From positions 1 through 64,000 of the forward strand of contig JANXYU010000010.1 of NCBI GenBank assembly GCA_025355855.1: a DNA stretch of 64,000 nucleotides, given 5' to 3'. This DNA comes from Actinomycetota bacterium. GTDB lineage: Bacteria > Actinomycetota > JAHEXW01. A program made the position numbers and the translations under genes. This document shows positions 1 through 9,174 of the stretch, piece after piece. The stretch's first letter is position 1. Every line of letters begins with the position of its first letter. The notes under the pieces are model-generated. The model saw only the letters and a program-made list of their open reading frames with translations. It had not been told where the DNA came from and made no database searches.

Positions 1-509
1 ACAACGTCTTCTTCTTCGCCGATGACCTCGCGGGTCAATTCATCCATGCCGGCTTGGCCGACCTGGCTTTCCGCTTTGGCGTAGCGCGTTATCGCCGCGA
101 GAATCTCTTCCTTGGTGGCCACCACGGGTTTAACCTCGAAACCGGTCATCATTCTGAGATCGTCAAAGATGAAGACGTCGGTTGGGTTGGCTACGGCGAC
201 AATTAGTTTGCCATCCTCGAATCCAATCGGCAAGGCTGTGTTCTTTTTGGCGATCCGTTCGGGGACTAAAGACACAGCGCCAAGGTCAATGACGTACTCC
301 GACAGATCGACGAAGTCGAGACCTAACTGATTGGCCAGAATCTTTAACAAGTCTGCCTCTGTCACCAGGCCGATCTTAACCAAAACGCGTCCCAGCGGTT
401 CCCCGCTCTCCTTCTGCGCCTTAAGCGCTTCGGTCAGTTGTTCCGGCTTGATGACGCCCTGCGCGACCAACAAATCTCCTAGTTGACGGCGGTTCTCTTT
501 CATTGCCAT
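1..509 (-). CDS. GspE/PilB-like N-terminal domain protein, truncated by the left window edge; paralogue of the adjacent pilB
   Basis: Reverse-strand translation begins MAMKENRRQLGDLLVAQGVIKPEQLTEALKAQKESGEPLGRVLV..., colinear with the N-terminus of the 510..2186 product; ATG directly abuts the upstream stop. Confidence 0.8.
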   Translation of the reverse strand, partial: MAMKENRRQLGDLLVAQGVIKPEQLTEALKAQKESGEPLGRVLVKIGLVTEADLLKILANQLGLDFVDLSEYVIDLGAVSLVPERIAKKNTALPIGFEDGKLIVAVANPTDVFIFDDLRMMTGFEVKPVVATKEEILAAITRYAKAESQVGQAGMDELTREVIGEEEDV

Positions 510-2186
510 CTAAGCCACCACCCTGACAACTTCCTCAAGAGACGTAATGCCGGCCAGCGCTTTATTAAAACCGTCTTCCTTCAGAGTGCTCATGCCTTCT
601 TTTATAGCAGTGCGCATCAGCTCGTCCGAGCTGGCCTTCTTTACTGCCAGCTCGCCGAGGTTCTGACTCATCAACATTACTTCGTGTATGCCCATACGCC
701 CCCTGTAACCGGTGTTGTTGCACTTGGAGCAGCCGACTGGCTTATAGAATTCGTAGTCTTTCCCGTCCTCGACCGGGAAGCCGAGGTTGGCAACTTCCTG
801 AGCGGTCATTGTGTGCTTTTCCTTGCAGTGTTTGCAGAGTCTCCGACCCAACCTCTGTGCGAGAACGGCGTCAACCGCGGAAGCGATAAGGAACGGCTCT
901 ACGCCCATTTCAGTCAGCCGGGTTATGGCGGACGGCGCGTCGTTGGTATGTAAGGTCGACAGGACTAAGTGGCCCGTCAGGGCGCTCTCGATGGCAATTA
1001 GGGCGGTTTCTCTGTCGCGGATCTCGCCAACCAGCAAGCAATCGGGGTCACCGCGTAGAACCGCGCGCAAACCGGCAGCGAATGTCATCCCGGCCTTGGT
1101 ATTGACTTGCATTTGACTTAGCCCGGGCAAGCGGTACTCAACCGGATCTTCTATGGTCATAATGTTTTTCTCAGGTACGTTAAGAACGTTTAAGGTGGCA
1201 TACAAAGTTGTCGACTTGCCCGAACCTGTCGGGCCTGTGACCAGGATGGTCCCGTACGGCTTACCTATAGCGGCTCGGAACATCTCCAGCGTGCGAGGGA
1301 AAAACCCGAGGTCTTCCAGGGTCAGCATGATGCTTTCCTTCTCGAGGATACGCATGACAATGGATTCACCGTAGACACTGGGCAGACTGGCGACGCGGAA
1401 GTCGATAGCGCGGTCCGCGACGACCAAGCCGATCCGTCCGTCTTGCGGAACCCGCCGCTCGGCTATGTTCATGTCGCTCATGATTTTGAGCCTGGAGATC
1501 AAACCCGCCTGAATCTTCTTAGGGCTGTGCATGATCTCCCGCAGCACTCCGTCCACCCGGTAGCGAATACGCATGTCGTCTTCCTGGGGTTCGATATGGA
1601 TATCGGACGCGCCCTCGTCAACCGCCTGATTGATGATTAGGTTCACGAGTTTGACGATCGGGGCCTCTTCGGCCAACTCTTCCGCCTCTTGCGTCGCTTT
1701 GGCGGCGTCAGCGGCTGAACCGGTTTCCTCAATCGCTTCTTCCAGAACGTTCTCGCTCTGCGCGTAGCGATCGATCGCGGCCAGCAACTCTTCCTTCGTG
1801 CTGACAACCGGCTTGATCTCAAAGCCGGTCATGATCCTTAGGTCGTCAAACACGAATACGTTGGTGGGGTCGGCCGTCGCCACGACTAACTTGTTCTCGT
1901 CAAAGCCAATGGGCAGGACGAGATTCTTGCGGGCGACGTTATTGGGCAGCATCGCGACTGCGGACAAGTCTATTTTAGACTCGCCAATATCAATGAAATC
2001 CAAGCCCAGCTGTTCGGCCAGCATCTTTAGAAGGTCCGTCTCGGTTATGAAACCCGAATCGACCAACAATTGCCCTAATGGTTCGCCGTTGGCGCGCTGA
2101 CGGGCCAGAGCTTCTTCCAGTTGCTCAGGAGATATTTTGCCGCTTTCAACCAGCAGGTCGCCCAGCTGCTTCCGGCCTTCTCTCAT
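510..2186 (-). CDS. pilB: Type IV pilus assembly / type II secretion ATPase GspE/PilB
   Basis: Walker A GPTGSGKSTT, Asp box/Walker B LLVGEIRD, CKHC...CSKC zinc motif, GspE N-terminal domain. Confidence 0.93.
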   Translation of the reverse strand: MREGRKQLGDLLVESGKISPEQLEEALARQRANGEPLGQLLVDSGFITETDLLKMLAEQLGLDFIDIGESKIDLSAVAMLPNNVARKNLVLPIGFDENKLVVATADPTNVFVFDDLRIMTGFEIKPVVSTKEELLAAIDRYAQSENVLEEAIEETGSAADAAKATQEAEELAEEAPIVKLVNLIINQAVDEGASDIHIEPQEDDMRIRYRVDGVLREIMHSPKKIQAGLISRLKIMSDMNIAERRVPQDGRIGLVVADRAIDFRVASLPSVYGESIVMRILEKESIMLTLEDLGFFPRTLEMFRAAIGKPYGTILVTGPTGSGKSTTLYATLNVLNVPEKNIMTIEDPVEYRLPGLSQMQVNTKAGMTFAAGLRAVLRGDPDCLLVGEIRDRETALIAIESALTGHLVLSTLHTNDAPSAITRLTEMGVEPFLIASAVDAVLAQRLGRRLCKHCKEKHTMTAQEVANLGFPVEDGKDYEFYKPVGCSKCNNTGYRGRMGIHEVMLMSQNLGELAVKKASSDELMRTAIKEGMSTLKEDGFNKALAGITSLEEVVRVVA

Positions 2187-3058
2187 CTTGCCTCACCTGC
2201 CTCGTCAGCCGCCAGGTCTACCGCGCGCCGCATGACATCCAGCGGCGCGACTTGGCCGGTCCATATTTCGTAGGACAATGAACCCTGGTGAACGAGCATG
2301 CTCCGACCGTTTATAACGGTGCATCCTCGTCCTTGGGCGGCGACAAGGAATGCGCTGAGCGGAGGAACGGTGCTCAAATCGGCCGCTGTCGCGTCGGGAC
2401 CAAGCCCGTTCACCAGGTAGGTCAAACCTTCTAAGGAAGTCTTGCCAAGCGGAGTCGCGTTAATAACGATGTCCGCGTGAGAGGCGATTTCGGAAATGCC
2501 GGCGTCGTTTAAGGAATGGCCGGTGAACTCGATTGACGGGTTAAGAGATTTGACAATGTCCCCCAGGCGGTGAATTGCCTCGGGTCGGCGCGCCAGAACG
2601 TCTAACGAACTGATCTCGGCAATAGCCAGCGCCGCCGCTACAGCGCGTGCCGCCCCGCCAGACCCGGCGATCAAGACTCGCCGACCTTCGACGGGCACGC
2701 CGGCGTCTTCCAACGCCTTGCGAAAACCGGCGCCGTCTGTGCTATAGCCTTCTAAGCGCCCATCTTTGTTTACAATCGTGTTAACGCTGGCAATTACCTC
2801 AGCTGTGGGATCGACAAAATCAAGCAGCGGCAGCACGCTCGCTTTGTGAGGCATGGTGACGTTAACACCGGAGATATCAAGAGCGCGAAGGGCGGCAACT
2901 GCCGCTGTCAGCTGCGAGCGGGGTACGCGAAAGGGAATATAAGCCCAGTCAAGACCGGCTGCGGCAAAGGCCGCGTTATGCATTGCCGGCGATAGCGACT
3001 CGGTAATCGGATCGCCGAATATGCCGACCAGTTTGGTGTGTCCGGATATCATAGCCAC
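2183..3058 (-). CDS. aroE: Shikimate dehydrogenase
   Basis: GIFGDPITESLSPAMHNAAF, GVNVTMPHK and GSGGAARAV motifs. Confidence 0.95.
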   Translation of the reverse strand: MAMISGHTKLVGIFGDPITESLSPAMHNAAFAAAGLDWAYIPFRVPRSQLTAAVAALRALDISGVNVTMPHKASVLPLLDFVDPTAEVIASVNTIVNKDGRLEGYSTDGAGFRKALEDAGVPVEGRRVLIAGSGGAARAVAAALAIAEISSLDVLARRPEAIHRLGDIVKSLNPSIEFTGHSLNDAGISEIASHADIVINATPLGKTSLEGLTYLVNGLGPDATAADLSTVPPLSAFLVAAQGRGCTVINGRSMLVHQGSLSYEIWTGQVAPLDVMRRAVDLAADEAGEAR

Positions 3059-3128
3059 GTTCCTCCGCTTAACCGTTTGACGACGTTGTTTGTCTTTCGC
3101 CCAGGAACGCCGTCCGGTTCAATGTAAG

Positions 3129-3160
3129 TTTATACTTGCATTTAGCGCTATGACAAGTAT
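3129..3160 (-). promoter_or_regulatory. Candidate promoter/operator upstream of aroE
   Basis: Minus strand TTGTCA-16 nt-TATAAA overlapping an inverted repeat ATACTTG...CAAGTAT. Confidence 0.35.
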
Positions 3161-3180
3161 CGGCAGATTAGCGGAATACT

Positions 3181-3657
3181 TTATGGGCGGAAACGTCGCT
3201 CGAACAGCCGAACCAGGCGCGTGAGGAAAAATTCTCTGGGCGTCACGGGATCGACCAATATCGTTGCCACTCCCGCTCGATTGCCGCCCAATACGTCAGT
3301 AAATATCTGATCGCCTAGGGCTGATACGTCGGACGCCGGCATCTGCAGCAGCGCCAGCGCCTTTCTGTAACCTACAGACATCGGCTTCTTCGCCGGAGCG
3401 ACGACGGGGACACCCAAAAGAGCACCCATGCGTTCGCCGCGGTGCCCACCGGCATTGCTGACCAAGACAACCCGAATACCGGCGCCCCGCAACTCTTCAA
3501 ACCAGGTAATTGTCTCGGGAGTCGGTTCGTCGCCCCTCCAGGGCACAATCGTATTGTCGAGGTCAACGATCAGGCCGCGAAGCCCGCGCTCGGCCAGCCA
3601 GGCGGGCCGAACGGCGAGGATGTCAGGAAATATATAGTCGGGTGAGAAAACGCCCAT
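3181..3657 (-). CDS. YqeG family HAD IIIA-type phosphatase
   Basis: GLIVDLDNTIVPW, VLVSNAGG and GDQIFTDVLGGNRAG motifs. Confidence 0.88.
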   Translation of the reverse strand: MGVFSPDYIFPDILAVRPAWLAERGLRGLIVDLDNTIVPWRGDEPTPETITWFEELRGAGIRVVLVSNAGGHRGERMGALLGVPVVAPAKKPMSVGYRKALALLQMPASDVSALGDQIFTDVLGGNRAGVATILVDPVTPREFFLTRLVRLFERRFRP

Positions 3658-3658
3658 T

Positions 3659-4669
3659 CTAGAGGCCTTTTTCCGCTTTTACGTTGGAAAACTCTTCATA
3701 AGACGAGGTGAACGTATGGCTGCCGTTGTCTCCGGTCAAGACGAAGTAGAGATAGTCGACAGCGGCGGGATGCGCGGCCGCCTCGATCGATTTCAGTCCT
3801 GGCGACGCGATCGGTCCGGGTGGCAAGCCTTCGTGTTTATAGGTGTTATATGGCGATTCGACCTCGAGGTCCTTATAACTCAATGATTCCTTACGTTCCG
3901 GCAGAGCAAACTCGACAGTCGAGCACATCTGGAGTAACATACCGTGACTCAAACGATTATAGACAACAGCGGCGACAAGCGCCCGTTCATCGTCGAGCTT
4001 CGCCTCCATCTCTACCATCGACCCAATGATGACCACATCATTCAGAGTGTATCCTTTCGCCTTCGCGTCACTAAGGTTCAGGCCGGCGGTTTCCTTGGCG
4101 AATTGCCGCAGCATTAGAGTTACCAAGTCTCGCGCCGTCGTTCGGTCGGTGATCGTATACGTTTTGGGAAACAGATAGCCTTCCAGACTTACCACGTTTA
4201 GCCCTTTAAGAAACGGAAAATCATAGCCGTCGCTTACCGCGGCCGCCTCAAAAGCGTCTTTGGTTATAGGCGTTTTTTTCGCGACGATCGCGGCTGTCTC
4301 GGCGACCGTCAAACCCTCGGGAATAGTCACCGTGTAGAATTTCTTTGTCGGCCCGCGCCGCAGTGTGGCCAGAGCCTCGGCATAGGACATGCCGGTCCGC
4401 AAGTCATACTCGCCGGCTTGGAGATCATCCTGGGCGCCATTGTCTTTTATGTAGAGACGGAAAATCAGAGAGTTGGCGACAACGCCCCTTGCGGCCGCTA
4501 AGTTCGCGATCTCAGCGCTAGTCGAACCTGGCGCGATAGACAAACGTACTGGTTGACCGCCGCTCGGCCTAAATACAAATAGCGCGGCGCCGCCGCCGAT
4601 GATTATGATAAGGACGATTGCGGCAGTCGTCAGTAACGCCCGGTTAAGTCTGTTTTGCTTTCTTACCAT
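3659..4669 (-). CDS. mltG: Endolytic transglycosylase MltG
   Basis: N-terminal TM, VEMEAKLDDERALVAAVVYNRL and SPYNTYKHEGLPPGPIASPG motifs. Confidence 0.94.
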   Translation of the reverse strand: MVRKQNRLNRALLTTAAIVLIIIIGGGAALFVFRPSGGQPVRLSIAPGSTSAEIANLAAARGVVANSLIFRLYIKDNGAQDDLQAGEYDLRTGMSYAEALATLRRGPTKKFYTVTIPEGLTVAETAAIVAKKTPITKDAFEAAAVSDGYDFPFLKGLNVVSLEGYLFPKTYTITDRTTARDLVTLMLRQFAKETAGLNLSDAKAKGYTLNDVVIIGSMVEMEAKLDDERALVAAVVYNRLSHGMLLQMCSTVEFALPERKESLSYKDLEVESPYNTYKHEGLPPGPIASPGLKSIEAAAHPAAVDYLYFVLTGDNGSHTFTSSYEEFSNVKAEKGL

Positions 4670-5075
4670 TCTCTCCGTCCAAGTGGGCCTGCAGAATAAT
4701 GGCCGCAGCCATCTTGTCTATTATCTCACGTCGCTTGGCGCGCTTGACGCCTTGTGCCAGTAATACCCTTTCGGCCTGCGCGGACGTTAGTCTTTCGTCT
4801 TGAGCAACCAGGGCTACTGACGTCTTGGCGCGTAATAGCTCGATGAATTTTTCGGTGGCGCGCGCTTGCGGACCAATGCTGCCGTCCAGGCGGCGCGGCT
4901 GCCCATAAACGATCCTATCAGCCTCTTGGTCGTGCAAGATGTCCAAAATGGCCCTAATGGCTAGATCGTCATCGGTCCGGGCGACAACTGTTAAGGGAAA
5001 CGCGGTTGTTTGATCGGGGTCGGATATGGCGACGCCGATGCGGACTTCTCCGACGTCAAGGCCGATGACTCTCAT
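4644..5075 (-). CDS. ruvX: Holliday junction resolvase RuvX/YqgF
   Basis: MRVIGLDVGEVRIGVAISD N-terminus; DERLTSAQAER motif. Confidence 0.93.
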   Translation of the reverse strand: MRVIGLDVGEVRIGVAISDPDQTTAFPLTVVARTDDDLAIRAILDILHDQEADRIVYGQPRRLDGSIGPQARATEKFIELLRAKTSVALVAQDERLTSAQAERVLLAQGVKRAKRREIIDKMAAAIILQAHLDGENGKKAKQT

Positions 5076-7699
5076 GCCAGCCGGTGGGCTATCTCTTTTC
5101 GGGCAGTCTCCACGGCTTCGGCCAAGCCGTCTGTCTTTTTTCCACCAGCTTGCGCCAGGTCTCGACGTCCCCCGCCACCGCCGTCAATCGCTGTTGCCGC
5201 TTGGCGTACAATCGCCGCCGCGTCTAGCTGGGACCCGTCCAAAACACTGCCAAACGCAACAATTAAATTAGCTCCATCGGCGGTGCTGCTGCCTAGGACT
5301 ATCGCGGCGGTCCCGTTACGATTCCGAATCTCGTCAACGACCGCGCGTAACTGGTCCAAAGATTTGTTGGGCAAAACGCCGGCGATAATGAGAGCCGGAC
5401 CTGCGGGTGTACCACCAGTCACCAATTCGGCCGCCTCGGACGAACCGAGGCGACTCTGCAGCGCCGCAATGTCTCGCTCCAAAGTCTTTTGTTCTCTCAA
5501 GAGATGCTCGACTCTGCCGGGGAGTCCGGCTATATTAGTCTTTAGCTGGCGCTCGACCTCACGCAAAACCACCTCGTTCTGATGGGCCAGGCGCAGTGCG
5601 CCCAGTCCCGTGACTGCTTCGATACGACGCAGGTTAGATCCGACTGAAGACTCGCTAGTTATTCTGATTTGCCCAATGTCGCCGGATCGGGCGACGTGCG
5701 TACCGCCGCACAACTCGCGCGAAAAATCCCCGATCTCCAAGACACGGACGTTCTTCCCGTACTTTTCTCCGAACAAAGCCAACGCGCCGCTCTCCGTCGC
5801 GTATTTATAGCTGGTCGTATAGGCCCGCACCGGGTGATTCTCAAGTATCTTCTTGTTCACTAGGAGCTCGATATGCTCAAGTTCCGGGGCCGACAGACCC
5901 TTCCCGTGAGTGAAGTCAAAACGCAAACGGTGTTCATCAACGTGGCTGCCGCCTTGGCGGACATGCTCGCCAAGGACCATGCGCAAAGCCCAATGCACAA
6001 GATGGGTCGCTGTATGATTGCGCCGTATGGCGGCTCGCCGTTCGTTATCTATTGCCGCGGTGGCCGGCTGGCCAGTGATGACATTACCAAACACCACCTT
6101 ACCTCGATGCGCCGTTAACCCCCGCACCGGCGGATAAGTCCAGCTTATATCTATTACGCCCGTGTCCGTCTTAACGGTGCCGGTGTCGCCCACCTGTCCG
6201 CCCAGTTCCGCGTAGAATGGAGTTTGGCCCAGGACGATTTCGACGTCTTCCCCGCTTGTCGCTTTCTTCACCACTGTCCCGTTATGTACGATGGCGCCGA
6301 TTACGGTCGTCAACGAAATGTCTTTATACCCCAAAAACTCGGTTGGACCTGCCTCGTCAAAGATTTTCGCGAAGACACCCTGCTCCTCTTCCCCGCGTTC
6401 CATCCCTGCGGCGTTCTTGGCGGTCTGGCGTGCTTTCTCGGTCAAGGCCGCGAAACCTGATTCATCGACGCCCAGTCCTTGCTCCGCCGCTATCTCAACC
6501 GTCAGCTCAAGTGGAAAACCGTAAGTGTCATACAGCTTAAAAGCGGTCGCGGCGTCTATTGCGGTCGCTCCCGCGGTCGCCACGTCTTCCAGAAAACCAT
6601 CCAGAACAACGAGGCCCGCTTTGAGTGTATTGCGAAACCGGTCTTCCTCATCTTTGATTATCTCTTTAATGAAAAGCTCATTTTTACCGACATCTTCGTA
6701 GGCCGTGCCCATCAGCTTGACAACCGTTTCTACCAACTCAGGAAGAAAGGCCCTGTCCAGCCCCAATATCCGTCCGTGCCTGACCGCGCGTCGCAGTAAC
6801 CGTCTCAATACGTAGCCGCGCCCTTCGTTACCTGGCAGAATTCCGTCATTGATCATAAACGTTATCGCGCGGGTATGGTCGGCGACGATCTTGAGCGAAA
6901 TATCTGTGCGCGCTTCTTGCTTGTAGGCAACGCCTGAAATCTCAGCTACCTGTTCTATCAGTGATTTCAAGACATCCGTTTCGAAATTGGTTTTGACATT
7001 CTGTAGGACGCTGGCGACGCGCTCCAGGCCCATCCCTGTGTCGATATTCTTCTTGGGCAGAGGATGCATTTCGCCGGCCTCGTCCCGGTTATATTGCATG
7101 AACACGAGGTTCCAAATCTCCAGAAACCGGTCGCAGTCACAACCGACCCCGCAATCAGGACCGCAGGCCAGTTCGGGGCCGAAGTCATAATGAATTTCCG
7201 AACAGGGGCCGCAAGGGCCTGTCGGACCCATGCTCCAAAAGTTCTCTTCTTCGCCTAGCCGGACAATGCGATGTTCCGGTACACCGGCTAAGTTACGCCA
7301 GATATCGAATGCCTCGTCGTCATCTAAGAATATGCTTACCCAGAGGCTGGCGGGATCAATGCCGAGTTCCTTGGTGACAAACTCCCAGGCCCACGGAATG
7401 ACTTCTTGCTTGTAATAGTCGCCGACGCTGAAGTTTCCTAGCATCTCAAAGAATGTTAGATGGCGAGCGGTGTGACCGATCTTGTCGATATCCGTAGTGC
7501 GCAGGCAGCGCTGCACCGACGCCAAACGGGTATGTTCAGGTCTGCGATCCCCGCGAAAATACGGAATGAACTGGACCATACCAGCCGTCGTCAACAATAA
7601 AGAAGGTTCGTCGGGAACGAGGGATGATCCCGGCACGACCGTATGACCGCGCTCTTCAAAGAACCGCAGGTACTTATCTCGGATGGCCGCGCTCTTCAT
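5072..7699 (-). CDS. alaS: Alanyl-tRNA synthetase
   Basis: Full-length family architecture including RNHTATHLVHWALR and CGGTHVARSGDIG. Confidence 0.98.
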   Translation of the reverse strand: MKSAAIRDKYLRFFEERGHTVVPGSSLVPDEPSLLLTTAGMVQFIPYFRGDRRPEHTRLASVQRCLRTTDIDKIGHTARHLTFFEMLGNFSVGDYYKQEVIPWAWEFVTKELGIDPASLWVSIFLDDDEAFDIWRNLAGVPEHRIVRLGEEENFWSMGPTGPCGPCSEIHYDFGPELACGPDCGVGCDCDRFLEIWNLVFMQYNRDEAGEMHPLPKKNIDTGMGLERVASVLQNVKTNFETDVLKSLIEQVAEISGVAYKQEARTDISLKIVADHTRAITFMINDGILPGNEGRGYVLRRLLRRAVRHGRILGLDRAFLPELVETVVKLMGTAYEDVGKNELFIKEIIKDEEDRFRNTLKAGLVVLDGFLEDVATAGATAIDAATAFKLYDTYGFPLELTVEIAAEQGLGVDESGFAALTEKARQTAKNAAGMERGEEEQGVFAKIFDEAGPTEFLGYKDISLTTVIGAIVHNGTVVKKATSGEDVEIVLGQTPFYAELGGQVGDTGTVKTDTGVIDISWTYPPVRGLTAHRGKVVFGNVITGQPATAAIDNERRAAIRRNHTATHLVHWALRMVLGEHVRQGGSHVDEHRLRFDFTHGKGLSAPELEHIELLVNKKILENHPVRAYTTSYKYATESGALALFGEKYGKNVRVLEIGDFSRELCGGTHVARSGDIGQIRITSESSVGSNLRRIEAVTGLGALRLAHQNEVVLREVERQLKTNIAGLPGRVEHLLREQKTLERDIAALQSRLGSSEAAELVTGGTPAGPALIIAGVLPNKSLDQLRAVVDEIRNRNGTAAIVLGSSTADGANLIVAFGSVLDGSQLDAAAIVRQAATAIDGGGGGRRDLAQAGGKKTDGLAEAVETARKEIAHRLA

Positions 7700-8853
7700 T
7701 ATTCGACCGTGATGCCTTCCGCCTTGATGGCGGCCGTCCGTTCCTCTTCAGTCATTAAGGTAAAGGCCGCTAGTTCGTTGATGATCGCCGCCGCGGGGAC
7801 CGCCAAAACGACGCCCCAGAAGCCAAACAACGAGCCAAATAGCAGCAAGATAAATATAACCAAAACCGGATGGACGCCGATCCTGTCCTTCATCATCACC
7901 GGCGCTAGAACGACGCTGGCCACCTGAGTAAGAATTATGAAGTAGACGCCGACACCCAGTGCATACCAGCCGCCTTTAGTCACCCAGGCAACAATGATTG
8001 CCGGAATCGTGCCTGCGACCGGGCCAATATATGGAATGATCTGCAAGAAGCCATTTATTACACCAAGCAGAAGCGCATATGGAACACCCGCGATCAAAAG
8101 GCCGATGCTGCCCAAGACGCTGACGATTATTGCCAGAATCAGCATTATGCGCAGCACGTCCTGGATAACGACATTCATGCGGTAGGTAAGATATTTACTT
8201 TCGGGACGCCAGGCCTCGGGCACCATGCGGAAAAATCCCCGACTGATGGAAGCTCTATCCTTAAGCAAGAAGAACGCGATCAGAGGCGCCAGGACGAAAT
8301 CGAGTAAAAGCGAGATGAAACTGATGGTATAGCTGGGAATATGGCTCAAGGCGCTGAGCGCGGTGGCTTGCGCGCTCTTAACAGTGGCGTCCAAGGCCTT
8401 GGTGGCCTGGGGCGGCAGGCTGAATGCCCGGTAACTATTCTGCCAGTTGTTCATGGCGTCAGTAACACTTTTTTGATACTTCGGCCATTCTTTGATTAGT
8501 TGATTGACTTCGGTAACGCCCATCGGAACCAAAAACAACAGAAAGATTGTCAGCAGAGCAAAGAAGAATAAATAGGTCAACGCGAGCGCCATCACACGAT
8601 TCATCCCCCGCCCTTCCAAGAATTCTAGAATTGGCTTGAGCAGAAGCACTATTATGACCGCGAAAAGAAAAGGCCGCAGGATTAGGCTGACCTGGCCAAC
8701 CGCCAGCGCGGCAAAATAGAGAAGGCCGATGACGCCAATAACGCCCCAGCTGACGATTGCGGCGACCCTAAACTTGTCGACTGTCCTGTCGGTAAAGAAC
8801 CTCTTATTTATGCTAACGCCTCCGTTATTTCCTTTTCGCGCGCCCTCGCGCAA
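7699..8853 (-). CDS. AI-2E family transporter (YdiK/PerM-like)
   Basis: Multi-TM; GVPYALLLGVINGFLQIIPYIGPVAGTIPA motif. Start uncertain (see finding on possible ATA start at 8811). Confidence 0.88.
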   Translation of the reverse strand: MREGARKGNNGGVSINKRFFTDRTVDKFRVAAIVSWGVIGVIGLLYFAALAVGQVSLILRPFLFAVIIVLLLKPILEFLEGRGMNRVMALALTYLFFFALLTIFLLFLVPMGVTEVNQLIKEWPKYQKSVTDAMNNWQNSYRAFSLPPQATKALDATVKSAQATALSALSHIPSYTISFISLLLDFVLAPLIAFFLLKDRASISRGFFRMVPEAWRPESKYLTYRMNVVIQDVLRIMLILAIIVSVLGSIGLLIAGVPYALLLGVINGFLQIIPYIGPVAGTIPAIIVAWVTKGGWYALGVGVYFIILTQVASVVLAPVMMKDRIGVHPVLVIFILLLFGSLFGFWGVVLAVPAAAIINELAAFTLMTEEERTAAIKAEGITVE

Positions 8854-9160
8854 AGCCCCGCAGAGCTCCCGTTAACCCGGCGCCATAGCCGGCTACCTTA
8901 ATTAAGGGAGACGAAACCGTTTGTTCGATCAGGCCGCCTATGGTATCGATCCGAGCCACCGCCTTCTGAATCGAATCAGTCGCCTCGTTTACCTTTGACA
9001 TCTCGTTGTTGACCTCGTCAACCGTCGTTTTCAGCTTACCCAACAGCTGGTCAACCTGATCGACAGTCTTGCTAAGGCGCAACGCGGCCGGAACAAACGA
9101 ACCGATCAGAACGGCCAGGGCCAAAAGCGCGATAGCTCCCGCGATTTGCACATAGATCAT
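8825..9160 (-). CDS. DUF948 domain-containing protein
   Basis: Short protein with one N-terminal TM and a coiled coil (LRLSKTVDQVDQLLGKLKTTVDEVN). Confidence 0.75.
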   Translation of the reverse strand: MIYVQIAGAIALLALAVLIGSFVPAALRLSKTVDQVDQLLGKLKTTVDEVNNEMSKVNEATDSIQKAVARIDTIGGLIEQTVSSPLIKVAGYGAGLTGALRGFARGRAKRK

Positions 9161-9174
9161 GGGAAATAACCCCC

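Noticed and set aside
112-330. Plus-strand 72-aa ORF at the left edge
   Set aside because: Antisense of the truncated GspE/PilB N-terminal domain gene.
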